A stretch of 64,000 bases of DNA from Desulfobacca sp. (GTDB taxonomy: Bacteria > Desulfobacterota > Desulfobaccia > Desulfobaccales > Desulfobaccaceae). The stretch is taken from contig DYEV01000019.1 in assembly GCA_020725545.1 (NCBI GenBank), forward strand, positions 181,698 through 245,697. The letters run 5' to 3'. Each line of letters starts with the position of its first letter. Within the stretch, counting starts at the first letter, position 1. Position numbers and translations under genes: made by a program. Shown piece after piece: positions 47,707 through 59,403 of this stretch. Under the pieces are notes generated by a model. It ran no database searches. It had not been told where the DNA came from and saw only the letters and a program-made list of their open reading frames with translations.

Positions 47707-49134
47707 TTAGATGATGCCTTTGGCATAGAACTCTTCGATCTTGCTCATGGGGTAGCCGAGGAGTTCATGGTAGATCTTGACATTGTCGGCACCCACGGGC
47801 CGCCACAGCCATTTGTGCTTCCGGGGGGTCCGGGACATGAGACCGCAGGAATAGGCGCTCTGGATGAGGACGTCGCCGAAGAGCGGGTCATCATTCCAGC
47901 GGACCGTGCCCCGCAGCCGGTAATGTTCAGACTCATACACTTCTTTGTCGTTCATCACCGGGGCAGCCAACAACCCTTCGGTCTTCAAGATCCGCACCAC
48001 TTCGGAACGGGACTTATCTGCAGCCCAGTCTTCGATGGCCTTGTAGATCTCAATCTGGGCCGGGGCGCCTACTCTTTCCTTGTGGGTTTTGTAGCGGCTG
48101 AAGAGGTCAGGCTTTTTGATAATATCGCAGAGGGCTTTGAAGTCGGCATCCTGGAAGGCGCTGACCATGACATAGCGGGCTTCGTACTTCAGCTGCGGGT
48201 TGGGTTCATCGGGATAATCGCTCTTGCCGGTCATGATGATGCCATGGACGCAGAGCTGGGTATCCCAGTTGCCCCACCGTTGCCGGACGATGCCGAAGCG
48301 GCCGTAGAGGGGTACCGTGTAGCCCAGGCAGCGGGTCGCGGCCTGCACCTGGGAGAACTCAATCATGGTGCCCAAACCGGTTTTGTTCCGCCAGTACAGG
48401 GCCGCCAGGATGGCCGTGGTGATCTGGGAGCCGGAGTACCAGTCGATACACCAGTTGGAAGCTTTGGTGGCATGGCCGCCGAAGTCCTCGTGGGTGCCGG
48501 TGACCGAGGCCAGACCGGCATGGGCCTGCCCCAGAATGTCATAGGAACCGCCGAAGATTTTGGGGCCGTAACCGAAGCCACCACCCCAGACATAGATGAA
48601 ACGGGGATTCACTTCCATAATATGGCGATAGCCCTGTTTCCAGCGGTCAAAGGTGCCGTGGCGGTAGCACTCGGTCAACCCGTCGCTCATCTTCACCAGA
48701 TTATAGAAGACGGGCTTGGATTCCGGCACATGGTAGTCCAGGGTGATATAGTATTCGTTGGAGTTGGCGTTCACGAACCCCAGACCGGTACCTGACATGG
48801 GCCGGGTGTCATGGAGGGGATACAGATAGCATTCATTAAAGGGGGAGGTGTGCCGCATGGGGTCGCCCATCCGAGGCATCTCCACCTTAATACATTCGGC
48901 GCCCAGCTCCGCCAGGTTGGTGACCGAGTGGGGCGTGAAGATATACATGGTGGTGGACATCCACCGGATGCCCTTCAGGGCGTCGGGCTTGACAAACTCA
49001 TTGCCCACATCGAAGACTTTTTTGCAATATTCCTCGAAGGGGGCCTTCATCTCCTCAAGCTCTTCCTTGCTCTTGGGGCCGTCCAGGTCCTCAAAATTGC
49101 AAACTTTCATTTTCTGGAGATCTTTATCTTCCAT
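47707..49134 (-). CDS. Class III (CaiB/BaiF) CoA-transferase, second subunit
   Basis: A 475-residue class III CoA-transferase. The likely acyl-anhydride-forming aspartate is D199 in [19 protein letters not shown], matching the family YDxxxQAxxG pattern. N-terminal [19 protein letters not shown] and [21 protein letters not shown] also fit. The family moves CoA between acids through a ping-pong or ternary mechanism. It abuts the upstream gene with no gap (TAA then ATG), as in two-subunit enzymes such as benzylsuccinate CoA-transferase BbsEF. Long N-terminal extension of about 50 residues. Substrates unknown. Confidence 0.88.
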   Translation of the reverse strand: MEDKDLQKMKVCNFEDLDGPKSKEELEEMKAPFEEYCKKVFDVGNEFVKPDALKGIRWMSTTMYIFTPHSVTNLAELGAECIKVEMPRMGDPMRHTSPFNECYLYPLHDTRPMSGTGLGFVNANSNEYYITLDYHVPESKPVFYNLVKMSDGLTECYRHGTFDRWKQGYRHIMEVNPRFIYVWGGGFGYGPKIFGGSYDILGQAHAGLASVTGTHEDFGGHATKASNWCIDWYSGSQITTAILAALYWRNKTGLGTMIEFSQVQAATRCLGYTVPLYGRFGIVRQRWGNWDTQLCVHGIIMTGKSDYPDEPNPQLKYEARYVMVSAFQDADFKALCDIIKKPDLFSRYKTHKERVGAPAQIEIYKAIEDWAADKSRSEVVRILKTEGLLAAPVMNDKEVYESEHYRLRGTVRWNDDPLFGDVLIQSAYSCGLMSRTPRKHKWLWRPVGADNVKIYHELLGYPMSKIEEFYAKGII

Positions 49135-50628
49135 TTAGATTACCCCCTTGTCCTTAAGTTCCCGCAGCTTCATGGGGCCAAAGCCGAGGTAGCGTTTGTA
49201 GATCTCGCCGTTGTCATATCCCAGGGGCCGACCCAGCCATTTCACCCGGGCGGGAGTCCGGTGCTGATAAGCGTTGGTGGACTCGGCATACAGGACCGTG
49301 CCGTACTGTTCGTCCTCAATGGTATTGACCCAGGGACGATATTTGAAGTGAGGGAATTCCGCCACTTCGTCGATGTACAGAACCGGACCGGCGGCGATTT
49401 CGTATTCCATCAGCTTTTGCTCGGCCTCGATGCGGTTGATGTCCCGGAGCCATTTGGTGGTGACGGTGTAGGTCTTGATAAGGGCCTGGAGGGCGTTCCG
49501 GGCGGCCATTTCTTTCAACAGTGGGTCCTCATGGATCAGCCGGCCGAAGATGGGCAGGTCGCGCTCAATACACATACCGATGCGGTACCACAGCCGGTCG
49601 GTCTGGCCACCGATCATCATGTAACCATCTTTACAGGGGTTCCACTCATATTGGTTCAGGTTGGGGTCCCAAGCGCCGGTGCGGGCCTTGATGGATTTGT
49701 TAAACCCATACCAGGTGATGTCGAAGTCCAGGATGTCCATGAGGGTTTCGGCCGCGGTGCACTCAATGAACTGGCCCAAGCCATTGCCCAGGCAATCACG
49801 CCAATACAAGGCTGCCAAGCAACTATTGGCCGCCTGTTCGCCGGCCACGTAGTCCGCCAGCCAGACGCCGGAGCGCATGGGGTCGCCGCCCTTGCCGCCC
49901 CGTGGGCATTGGTCAGGGGGGAAACCGGTGTTGTGGACCCAGGAGCAGGCGCACATGCCAAAGGGATCCAACATCCACTGGCCGTATTTGGAGACCTCGT
50001 CTTTCATGGGCCCCCACTGGCCACGTTCGCCTACCCAGCAGTAGATCAGTTTGGGGTTCAGCTTGGCCAGATGACGGTAGCCCAGACCCAGGGAGTCCAT
50101 AAAACCCGGCGGATACTCCTCAATGAGGATGTCCATCTGCATGGCCAGGTTCCGATAGATCTCCCGGCCCTCGGGTTTTTCGATATCCAGGGTGATGGAG
50201 TAGGCGTTGCGCAGTTCATGGAGGAAGTCCATGCCGCAGGGGGTGCCGAATTTATCCTTCAGCATGTATTCTTCCCGGCCGAAGGGGGTCAGTTCCCGCA
50301 GGGGATCGCCCTCGGGCGGCTCCACGTTAATGAGCTCGGCGCCCAGCTCGGAGAGCAGTCCGGAGGCGAACTTGTTACACATCCGCCATTTGCCCATGGC
50401 CATCACCCGAATGCCTTGCAGGGCCTCGGGTTTGTCGAAGCGATATTCCAGCCTCAGGTTGTCTTCCAGGAATTTGCCGAACTCACCGGCTTTGCGTTTT
50501 TCGTACACTTTCATGCACTCTTCCGGAGAGGGCGGCGGCGTTACCGGCCAGGGCCGGACGTCTGGTCCCATTAACGGCAGGGTATCTGCCCGGCTGTTAA
50601 TTTCGATCTCTTTTCTTTCTTTCGCCAT
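49135..50628 (-). CDS. Class III (CaiB/BaiF) CoA-transferase, first subunit
   Basis: A 497-residue homologue of the next gene's product. The aligned aspartate is D221 in [17 protein letters not shown], but the surrounding QAxxG is replaced by a cysteine-rich MCACS, so catalysis may rest with the partner. Also seen: [39 protein letters not shown] and [20 protein letters not shown]. An extension of about 60 residues precedes the domain. First gene of the operon, with a GAGGTC ribosome site. Heteromeric pairing is inferred from adjacency. Confidence 0.86.
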   Translation of the reverse strand: MAKERKEIEINSRADTLPLMGPDVRPWPVTPPPSPEECMKVYEKRKAGEFGKFLEDNLRLEYRFDKPEALQGIRVMAMGKWRMCNKFASGLLSELGAELINVEPPEGDPLRELTPFGREEYMLKDKFGTPCGMDFLHELRNAYSITLDIEKPEGREIYRNLAMQMDILIEEYPPGFMDSLGLGYRHLAKLNPKLIYCWVGERGQWGPMKDEVSKYGQWMLDPFGMCACSWVHNTGFPPDQCPRGGKGGDPMRSGVWLADYVAGEQAANSCLAALYWRDCLGNGLGQFIECTAAETLMDILDFDITWYGFNKSIKARTGAWDPNLNQYEWNPCKDGYMMIGGQTDRLWYRIGMCIERDLPIFGRLIHEDPLLKEMAARNALQALIKTYTVTTKWLRDINRIEAEQKLMEYEIAAGPVLYIDEVAEFPHFKYRPWVNTIEDEQYGTVLYAESTNAYQHRTPARVKWLGRPLGYDNGEIYKRYLGFGPMKLRELKDKGVI

Positions 50629-51006
50629 GTTTTGACCTCGCTTGTTAGTAGGCTGAAGAAATGGACATTGCGGTCAAATCTGCGGCCATGAGGCACTCAT
50701 AATAAACCTGCGGACGGCACCACAGAACCATCCCTGCACTGGGTGCGACTCCTTCCTGGCCCCGGTGGGCAATGACAAACCCAGCAGTATTGCCGGCCAG
50801 GGCCACTGCTCACCTTCACCTCCTTCCTGTCAGACATTTATCGGTCCATGGACCTTCTGATTGTTTCAGCAGGCTGTTTGCAGACCAGAACGAACCGCTA
50901 GTCGAGTGGTCTTCCCTTAACGTCATATTACAAGAATCCTGCCGAAATCAATGCGGGCCACAATCTTTTTTCCTTTTTTTGATTTTCTTTAAAAAACAAA
51001 CAATTA
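50629..51006 (-). promoter_or_regulatory. Upstream region of the CoA-transferase operon
   Basis: Leader and control region between the operon and its presumed activator. It holds a possible sigma-54 promoter (50768-50783) and, at its far end, the activator's terminator hairpin. The stretch near 50930-51140 is AT-rich compared with its surroundings. No coding frame here is convincing. Confidence 0.45.
50768..50783 (-). promoter_or_regulatory. Candidate sigma-54 -24/-12 promoter
   Basis: On the minus strand TGGGTTTGTCATTGCC. GG at -24 and GC at -12 are separated by ten bases, and TTGC is intact; the C-A-C after GG is not. It points at the first CoA-transferase gene, about 140 bases away, and adjoins a sigma-54 activator gene. 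Confidence 0.45.
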
Positions 51007-51028
51007 GCGCCATCGTTATAGATGGCGC
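50988..51028 (-). terminator. Terminator after the sigma-54 activator gene
   Basis: GCGCCATC (51007-51014) and GATGGCGC (51021-51028) pair perfectly with a six-base loop. On the minus strand TAATTGTTTGTTTTTT follows. Located about 140 bases after the activator stop. The perfect palindrome could alternatively be an activator-binding site for the operon. Confidence 0.6.
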
Positions 51029-51170
51029 CTCGGAAGTTTAAAAAATCAGGCAAAAGAACATTGTCTGATTTATGACCCTATGCACGGCTAGCTATCGCAT
51101 CTTAAAGAAATTCTTTGCAATTCCATCTAAAAAATGAATCTGTCCAAAATATGACCCCATTGTTTTTTTT

Positions 51171-53459
<2,289 letters not shown>

Positions 53460-53595
53460 ACACGTCCTTCCTTCTCTTTGGTGTTAACAAACCCAGACGT
53501 CCGTGTGGGAAAAATAATGCGAGGAAAGGGACAACAGCGGCATTTATCGGAAAATAATTCTTACATATAGATAACTACTCCATCAAACAAATAAT

Positions 53596-53624
53596 TTGCT
53601 TCCCGGGGGGTCATTTTTTATACT
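53596..53624 (+). promoter_or_regulatory. Sigma-70-type promoter of the CCA-transferase gene
   Basis: TTGCTT (53596-53601), 17 bases, TATACT (53619-53624), followed by about 60 bases of leader to the ATG at 53691. AAAGGAGA at 53653-53660 is too far upstream to serve that ATG. Confidence 0.6.
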
Positions 53625-53690
53625 ATCGTAGCATGCCTGGTATCAGCTTGTCAAAGGAGAAATAAGCTATTTTTTAAAAAATCGTCCCCT

Positions 53691-55175
53691 ATGAATGCAT
53701 CCGTGCCAGGGCCAGAGTTGGCCCGACAGTTAGAGGAATTGGCCCAGGTGCCGGCCCTGCCGGTCCTGGCCGAGCTGGCCGCAAGCCAGGGGTTGCAGGT
53801 CTACCTGGTGGGCGGGACGGTCCGGGAACTCCTGTTGGGCCGGCAGACGCATGATCTGGACCTGGCCGTAGACCGCCAGGCCCTGGCCTTGGCCCAGGCT
53901 CTGGCCACCCGGTTGGGCGGGACCTATGTGCTCCTGGATGAGCAGGAGCGCTCGGCCCGGGTAGTCTGGCAGGGACTGGAACTGGATCTGACGGAATGGC
54001 GCGGCCCAGATCTGGCCAGCGACCTCCAGGGCCGGGATTTTACCGTGAATGCCATGGCCCTGGACCTGCAAGCCCTCTTCCAGGCCGGTCCGCCGGCCAT
54101 TATCGACCCCTGGGGCGGCCAGGCGGACCTGGCGGCCGGCCGGCTGCAGCTCCTACGGCCCGAGAATTTCCAAAAAGACCCGCTCCGTCTCCTGCGGGCC
54201 TTTCGGTTCGCCGCCACCCATGGGTTTGCCTTAACGCCGGAAGTCCGGGCGGTGGTGCAACAGTATGGCCCGGCCATTGTCAGGGTGCCTGGGGAGCGCC
54301 TGCATCAGGAACTCTTCCGCCTTTTGGAAGCGCCGCACGCCTCTCCCGTACTCCAGGAGATGGACGCTTTGGGTTTCCTGGAACATATCTTCCCGGAACT
54401 GGCCGATATGAAGGGTGTCTGGCAAAACGGCTACCACCACCTGGACGTCTTTGATCATTCCCTGGCGGCGCTGGCGCAAGTGGAACGGCTTTTGGCCGAG
54501 CCAGGGGCTTTTTTCCAGCAAGTCGCCCCGTATGTGGCCGCCTATGCAAGCCAGGAGAAGAAACCGGCCCTGGTCAAACTGGCCGCCCTTTTTCACGACG
54601 TCGGCAAACCGCCGACCCAAGAGTACCGGGCGGATCGAGACCGTTATACCTTTTATCATCACGACCACCTTGGGGTGGAAATTTTTCGGGCCGCCGCGGC
54701 CCGCCTCAGGTTTTCTCAGGATGAGACGGCCACGGTCAGCCGGCTCATCGCCCTGCACATGCGCCCTTTTCTGCTGCTGCCGGATTTGCGCGCCGGTCAG
54801 CTCAGCCAGCGGGCCATGGCTCGTTTCATTAAAGCCGCCCGTCCGGACCTGGCCGGGGTTTTTCTCCTGGCCATGGCTGACAGCCTAGCCGGCCAGGGGC
54901 CCCTCAAACCCGTGGATGCCGAGGCGGTGTTGGCAGACTTTTGTGACACGGTCTACCTCTTTTTAATCGAACGCCTGGAACCTTTGGAGCAGCGGCCCCG
55001 GCTGCTCACCGGCGATGACCTGATCAAGAGCCTGCATCTGCAACCAGGACCTGAGTTCCGGCGGCTCCTCACGGCCGTGGAAGAAGCGGCCCTGGAAGGC
55101 CGGGTGGCAACCCGGGCGGAAGCCCTGGCCTTGGTGCGAGACCTGCTGGCAACAGAACGGTGCAATAGGGATTAG
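53691..55175 (+). CDS. CCA tRNA nucleotidyltransferase / poly(A) polymerase family with HD domain
   Basis: A 494-residue class II nucleotidyltransferase. The catalytic head has VYLVGGTVRELLLGRQTHDL with two acidic residues (HDLDLAVD), LQGRDFTVNAMALDL and FQKDPLRLLRAFRFAA. An HD domain follows (FDHSLAAL, LAALFHDVGKPPTQEY), then a helical tail. It likely adds or repairs CCA ends of tRNA; deltaproteobacteria may split CC- and A-adding activities, so the exact nucleotide is open. No strong ribosome site at ATG 53691. Confidence 0.85.
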   Translation: MNASVPGPELARQLEELAQVPALPVLAELAASQGLQVYLVGGTVRELLLGRQTHDLDLAVDRQALALAQALATRLGGTYVLLDEQERSARVVWQGLELDLTEWRGPDLASDLQGRDFTVNAMALDLQALFQAGPPAIIDPWGGQADLAAGRLQLLRPENFQKDPLRLLRAFRFAATHGFALTPEVRAVVQQYGPAIVRVPGERLHQELFRLLEAPHASPVLQEMDALGFLEHIFPELADMKGVWQNGYHHLDVFDHSLAALAQVERLLAEPGAFFQQVAPYVAAYASQEKKPALVKLAALFHDVGKPPTQEYRADRDRYTFYHHDHLGVEIFRAAAARLRFSQDETATVSRLIALHMRPFLLLPDLRAGQLSQRAMARFIKAARPDLAGVFLLAMADSLAGQGPLKPVDAEAVLADFCDTVYLFLIERLEPLEQRPRLLTGDDLIKSLHLQPGPEFRRLLTAVEEAALEGRVATRAEALALVRDLLATERCNRD

Positions 55176-55262
55176 GGACCAGTGATTAGTAGTCAGGGGT
55201 TGGTTGTTAGTTGTTAGTTTTTGGTTGTTGGCGATTAGGGGTCGGTGGTCAGAAAATTTCTG

Positions 55263-55292
55263 TAGTGGGGTGGGCCGCCGTGCCCGCCCAAG
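55263..55292 (-). repeat. Short GC-rich imperfect palindrome, copy C
   Basis: Its reverse complement, acttgggcgggcacgg then cggcccaccccact, aligns with 3734-3764 and 11701-11730. The preceding bases (about 55185-55255) are low-complexity ttagttgttagt-type sequence. Gap between the CCA enzyme and the aldolase; no gene. Confidence 0.5.
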
Positions 55293-55390
55293 TCCGCCAA
55301 TGGCAGCGACCTTGTTTCCTCTCATTTCCTCTCCTTCCCAAGTTTAACTCGGGAACGAGAGGAAGGGCATGGGGAGAGGGATATGGAACC

Positions 55391-56080
55391 ATGATCGAAA
55401 TTGACAAGAATCTGGCCCAGCAGCTGGTGGCCGTCTGCCGGGCCCTGTATGAGCGGCAGTTGCTGGCGGCCCTGGACGGCAACGTCAGTGCCAAACAGGA
55501 CAACTATATCCTGACCACTCCCAGCGGCGTCAGCAAAGGTTTTCTCCAGAGCGAGGACCTGGTCCTGGTGGAGCCGGCCGGCCAGGTGGTGGCGGGGACG
55601 GGTCGGCCCACCTCGGAGCTCCTTCTCCATTTGGAAATCTACCGGCAGCGGCCCGAGGCCGGGGCCGTCATTCATGCTCACCCGCCGGTGGCCACGGCCT
55701 GTACCATCGCCGGCCTCTCTTTGGCTGAACCTATCCTGCCCGAAGTAGTCCTGACCCTGGGAGCCATCCCCACGGCGCCCTATGCCACCACCGGCACGCC
55801 AGCCATGGCTGCGGCCATCCGGGACCTGGTGCCCTTTTATGATGCCATTCTCTTGGAGCAGCATGGCGCCCTGACGGTGGGCCGGGACCTGTGGGATGCT
55901 TATTACAAGATGGAAAAGGTGGAACACGCGGCCTGGACCGTCTGGCTGGCCCGGCAGCTGGGCCAGGTCCGGCCGCTGCCCCCGGCGGAGGTGGCCAAAC
56001 TCACGGCCCTGGGGATTGAGAAGGGCTATCGAGCGCCGGCTGCCGCTCACCCCCGGCCCGCCCGGCTACCACAAGATTAG
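55391..56080 (+). CDS. Class II aldolase/adducin-family protein
   Basis: A 229-residue zinc-dependent aldolase-fold protein of the L-fuculose-1-phosphate aldolase group. Zinc histidines are in AVIHAHPPVA and LLEQHGALTVG; the substrate-phosphate loop is DGNVSAKQDNYILTTPSG, followed by TSELLLHLEIY. It would cleave or form a phospho-sugar such as fuculose-, rhamnulose- or methylthioribulose-phosphate; the substrate is not clear. The frame is open from 55211, but ATG 55391 gives the conserved start. Confidence 0.87.
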   Translation: MIEIDKNLAQQLVAVCRALYERQLLAALDGNVSAKQDNYILTTPSGVSKGFLQSEDLVLVEPAGQVVAGTGRPTSELLLHLEIYRQRPEAGAVIHAHPPVATACTIAGLSLAEPILPEVVLTLGAIPTAPYATTGTPAMAAAIRDLVPFYDAILLEQHGALTVGRDLWDAYYKMEKVEHAAWTVWLARQLGQVRPLPPAEVAKLTALGIEKGYRAPAAAHPRPARLPQD

Positions 56081-56118
56081 CAGGCCGCCGCAGAACTCTC
56101 CTGCCTTGCTTCAAAGAG

Positions 56119-56157
56119 AGAAAAACCGCTCCTTCGGCCTCTGGACGCAGCCGAAGG
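56119..56157 (-). terminator. Terminator after the PAS histidine kinase
   Basis: CCTTCGGC (56131-56138) pairs with GCCGAAGG (56150-56157), loop of eleven. On the minus strand AGCGGTTTTTCTC follows. It lies about 80 bases downstream of the kinase and may also act against the converging aldolase transcript. Confidence 0.55.
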
Positions 56158-56239
56158 GATCGTTGGAGTTGGCGAGGTGTCTCAGGAAAGGGGGCGGTCC
56201 ACCCCTGGCTCCGGCCCCCATTAACTCGTTTGCAACAAT

Positions 56240-57316
56240 CTACGAGTTGGGTATTGACTTGGGCAGCGCCAAGAAAAAGACCGCGCCGCGTTCGGGCCCG
56301 TTTTCCACCCACAGGCGCCCTTGATGGGCATCGATGATGCGTTTGACGATGGCCAAACCCAATCCCAGGCCGCTCTCCTGGCCCTGATTTTTGCCCCGAT
56401 AAAGCAGATCAAAGAGGTGGGGCAGGTCGTTGGGGTCGATGCCAGCCCCCTGATCTTTGACCAGCACGATGACTTCCCCTGGCCGATCCTGCACCTCAAC
56501 GATGACCTGGCTGCCCGGCGGAGAATACTTGACGGCGTTCTCCACCAGATTGCCCAAGGCCCGCTGGAACAAGACCGCATCGGCCTGCAAGATGACGATA
56601 TCCTGTGGAAAGTTCGCCACCACGGTCACATGTTTCGCCTCGGCTTGGGGCTGATAGCGTTTGATCACCTCCAGGCATTCTTTTTCCACCTGCATGGCGC
56701 TGGTCAACGGCTTGAGGATGTGCAGATCCAGTCGGACAAAATCCAGGAAATTAGTGATGAGTTTTTCCAGGCGGAGGATCTCCTGAAAAATGGTCTGCAG
56801 GATGGCGGTCTGGGCCGCAGTGAGGGGGCCGCTTTTCCCCTGCAGGAGGCGATTCAGGAGCCCGGCCACTCCGACCACAGGCCCCTTTAAGTCGTGGGCA
56901 AACATTCCGGCCAATTGCCGGCGTTCGTTCTCCATGGCCTTTAACTGGCCGATATCCCGGAAGGTCTCCACGCCGCCCAAGAAATTGCCATCATCATCCC
57001 GCAGGACGCTGGCGGTTAACATTACCTCAATCTTCTGGCCGTAGCGATTCGCCAGCGTCGCTTCCCGAGAAACGGCCTCCCCGCCGTTCATGGCCTGCCG
57101 CAAGGGACACTCCCGGCCGCACATACTGCTCTGCAGGATTTCGCCACAATTACGTCCCAAGGCCTCTTCCCGGGCGTAACCAGTTATCTTCTCTGCCGCC
57201 CGGTTCAGATCGGTAATCCGCATCTGCTCATCCACGGTGATAACCCCGTCGGCCATGCTCTGGATGATAAAATGGGACCAGTCAGAGGGCTTGATGACCG
57301 CAGTTTTGTCTTCCAT
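56240..57316 (-). CDS. Cytoplasmic PAS-domain sensor histidine kinase
   Basis: A 358-residue kinase with no membrane segment. PAS at about 15-125, including a three-cysteine insert (C57, C66, C70 in CGEILQSSMCGREC) that could bind a metal or sense redox. Phospho-acceptor His141 in MFAHDLKGPVVG, then NLVENAVKYSPPG, KDQGAGIDP and SGLGLGLAIVKRII. No response regulator adjoins, so it is an orphan. A crotonase gene lies immediately upstream on the same strand, 66 bases away. Confidence 0.9.
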   Translation of the reverse strand: MEDKTAVIKPSDWSHFIIQSMADGVITVDEQMRITDLNRAAEKITGYAREEALGRNCGEILQSSMCGRECPLRQAMNGGEAVSREATLANRYGQKIEVMLTASVLRDDDGNFLGGVETFRDIGQLKAMENERRQLAGMFAHDLKGPVVGVAGLLNRLLQGKSGPLTAAQTAILQTIFQEILRLEKLITNFLDFVRLDLHILKPLTSAMQVEKECLEVIKRYQPQAEAKHVTVVANFPQDIVILQADAVLFQRALGNLVENAVKYSPPGSQVIVEVQDRPGEVIVLVKDQGAGIDPNDLPHLFDLLYRGKNQGQESGLGLGLAIVKRIIDAHQGRLWVENGPERGAVFFLALPKSIPNS

Positions 57317-57382
57317 AGACCTGCCTGAGAGTTCTCGTCCGGAAATCTTTCACCCCTCCCGCCTACCGGCGCCTTTAAACAC

Positions 57383-58156
57383 CTATTTCCCCTGCCAGAC
57401 CGGTTGCCGTTTCGCCAAAAAAGCAGCCACCCCTTCCTGGGCGTCCTGGGAAGTGCAGAGGCGGGCAAAAACCTCGCTGCTGTAGGCGAACCGTTGGGCA
57501 TAAGGCATATCCCGCATGGTGTAATAGAACTGCTTGCCCATCTTGACGGCCAAGGGGCTTTTGCTTAATAACTTCTGGGCAAAGGCCAGCGTTTCCATCT
57601 CCAGGTTGTCCAAGGGGACCACCCGGTTGACCAGACCCAGACGCAGGGCCTCAGCTGCATCAATGAGATCCCCGGACAGCAGCATCTCCAGGACCTTTTT
57701 CTTACCCAGATGGCTGATGGGGATGACCGGGCCGGTACACAGCAGCCCCACATTAATGGCGGTGGTGCCGATCTTGGTGCCCTCGGCGACGATGGCAAAA
57801 TCCGCGGCAAAGACCAGCCCGGCGCCGTTGGCCACGGCAAAGCCCTGCACCATGGCGATCACTGGTTTGGCCAGGCTGGCGATGGTCAGGTGCATTTCGT
57901 CCATCAGGGAGATCCACTCCTGGTATTCTGTGGTGCTTTTCCCGGCAAATTCGCTGATGTCAATGCCAGTGGAAAAGGCCCGTCCGGCCCCCTTGACGAT
58001 GATGACCCGGACGGCCTCGTCTTTATCCAGTTCCTGCAAACCGTCGTTAAGCTCCCTGGCCAACTGGCTGCTGAAGGTGTTCATCTTCTCCGGCCGGTTC
58101 AGGGTGAGAAAGCCGAGCTGATCCCGACGCTCGACGAGAATGGTGGCATACTCCAT
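57383..58156 (-). CDS. Enoyl-CoA hydratase/isomerase (crotonase) family protein
   Basis: A 257-residue crotonase-fold protein. The two oxyanion-hole segments are GAGRAFSTGIDISEF and VQGFAVANGAGLVFAADFAI, so it should bind an acyl-CoA. The two catalytic glutamates of true enoyl-CoA hydratase are not seen: GGGxEL reads NGAGLV, and the second position reads KIGTTAINVGL. It may be an isomerase, hydrolase or other crotonase reaction. CoA chemistry links it loosely to the CoA-transferase operon. Confidence 0.87.
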   Translation of the reverse strand: MEYATILVERRDQLGFLTLNRPEKMNTFSSQLARELNDGLQELDKDEAVRVIIVKGAGRAFSTGIDISEFAGKSTTEYQEWISLMDEMHLTIASLAKPVIAMVQGFAVANGAGLVFAADFAIVAEGTKIGTTAINVGLLCTGPVIPISHLGKKKVLEMLLSGDLIDAAEALRLGLVNRVVPLDNLEMETLAFAQKLLSKSPLAVKMGKQFYYTMRDMPYAQRFAYSSEVFARLCTSQDAQEGVAAFLAKRQPVWQGK

Positions 58157-58344
58157 GGCACCCTCCTTTGGGCTGCTGACTGCGATAATCTCCTGAAATT
58201 ATAAGGAGAACAAGGAAAACTACACCTGTTTCTACACTAATTCAGAATGCCGTGCTTGTCCACCTTTTTTTGACGTCTGCCAAGCTGGCTGGGAGAGATG
58301 GGAGAGAGGCTCGCTGGCCTGGCAACGACCTGACCGGGCGTTGC

Positions 58345-58383
58345 CGGGAAAAGCACCCGGCCCAGGGGAGCGCCCCGGGCCGG
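58345..58383 (-). terminator. GC hairpin after the DUF5320 gene
   Basis: CCGGCCC (58357-58363) with inner GGGG pairs with CCCC then GGGCCGG (58377-58383). On the minus strand GTGCTTTTCCC follows. It is 12 bases after the gene end. A second small hairpin, GGCAACG/CGTTGCC, lies at 58321-58343. The rest of the gap back to 58157 shows nothing. Confidence 0.5.
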
Positions 58384-58394
58384 TTGCTTGGTGG

Positions 58395-58706
58395 TTAGGT
58401 GGCGGGTTCTAATTCGGCCAGGCGCTTCTGGATCGCGGCCAACTCCTCCTGGAGATAGGCAGCTTCCTGCTTCAGGGCCTGCACCTCATCCTGGGCGCCA
58501 GCCGGCGCTTGCCCATGGCGAGGACCGGCCGGGCCAGCCCCCCAGGCTAACCGACCCCAACGGGGGCGGTGCCAAGCGCTCCAGCAGCCGCCAAAACCGC
58601 GGCCCACCCAGGGAGCGTACCCGCCGCGACGGCCAGCGCCGCAGGGGCCCAAGCCTCGGCCCATTGGCCCTGTTCCCATCGGTCCGGTACCATCTAGACG
58701 TGGCAT
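58395..58706 (-). CDS. DUF5320-type small protein
   Basis: A 103-residue protein. The N-terminus MPRLDGTGPMGTGPMGRGLG is the hallmark of a family (DUF5320) found near dinitrogenase-cofactor-like and Mrp proteins in anaerobes. The middle is Gly/Trp/Arg-rich and the C-terminus a short coiled coil (DEVQALKQEAAYLQEELAAI). AGGAGG lies nine bases before ATG 58706. Function unknown. Confidence 0.8.
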   Translation of the reverse strand: MPRLDGTGPMGTGPMGRGLGPCGAGRRGGYAPWVGRGFGGCWSAWHRPRWGRLAWGAGPAGPRHGQAPAGAQDEVQALKQEAAYLQEELAAIQKRLAELEPAT

Positions 58707-58870
58707 ACGTGTGCCCTCCTTTTGGAAGATTCATGTTGTCAGTTGTTCGTTATCAGTTATTGCTGTTCCCACCTGAAACTTGGAAACACGAGCGAAATCA
58801 TGGGAGAGAGAATGCCGGGGTTTTTTGGCGAAATCCTTTTCTTTTCCACCTTTTTCCTCAGCCCTGTTTT

Positions 58871-59212
58871 TTACTGCCGCACCATGGCAGCGCCGCATTG
58901 GGGGCATTTCAGGGTTGCACAGGGGACTCCCGGTTCATGGGGCATGGTTGCTCCACAGGCCGGGCAGACGCACTGCCCGCCGCTGTTGCAAAAGCCGCCG
59001 CCGCGGCCGCCGCCAGGTCCCTGGCCGCCGCCCTGCCCTCTCCCGGCACCGCCGCCCTGCCCTCTCCCGGCACCGCCGCCTTGGCCTCTCCCGGCACCGC
59101 CGCCTTGGCCCTTGCCCTGGCCGCCACCTAGTAATTGACAGTTCCCCTGGCATCTCCCGGAACCGCCACCCTGACCACCACTGCCGCCGCCCCGTCTTTG
59201 TGCCTGCATCAT
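58871..59212 (-). CDS. Glycine-rich repeat protein with C-terminal zinc ribbon
   Basis: A 113-residue protein. Residues about 30-70 are repeats of GGAGRGQG encoded by a 24-base tandem repeat (about 59036-59107). The C-terminus has CVCPACGATMPHEPG and TLKCPQCGAAMVRQ, a two-CxxC zinc ribbon. Ribosome site AAGGAG precedes two ATGs (59212, 59209). Between DUF5320 and DsrE genes on one strand; likely co-expressed. The disordered Gly/Arg region could bind RNA or other proteins; not shown. Confidence 0.7.
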   Translation of the reverse strand: MMQAQRRGGGSGGQGGGSGRCQGNCQLLGGGQGKGQGGGAGRGQGGGAGRGQGGGAGRGQGGGQGPGGGRGGGFCNSGGQCVCPACGATMPHEPGVPCATLKCPQCGAAMVRQ

Positions 59213-59403
59213 GGTATACTCCTTTTTGTGAGAAAATTTTGCGGCTTCCCCAAAAAGCGGAATACGTGGAGGAGGCCGGACATCTCTGTTTTGAACATAT
59301 GCTAATTATAGGATGTGTCTTGCCCTTTGTCAAGGGGGGAAGCGGCGGCAGAGAAAAGGCTAAGCAGGAAGGCCGGTGCCCCCTTGGGCCCCAGCCCCTT
59401 TCC

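Noticed and set aside
47398..50574. Two long plus-strand open frames opposite the CoA-transferase genes
   Set aside because: Both lie antisense to clear class III CoA-transferases and lack recognisable domains or ribosome sites.
59036..59107. Tandem repeat suggesting a CRISPR array
   Set aside because: The 24-base units are contiguous, have no spacers and encode an in-frame Gly-rich repeat.
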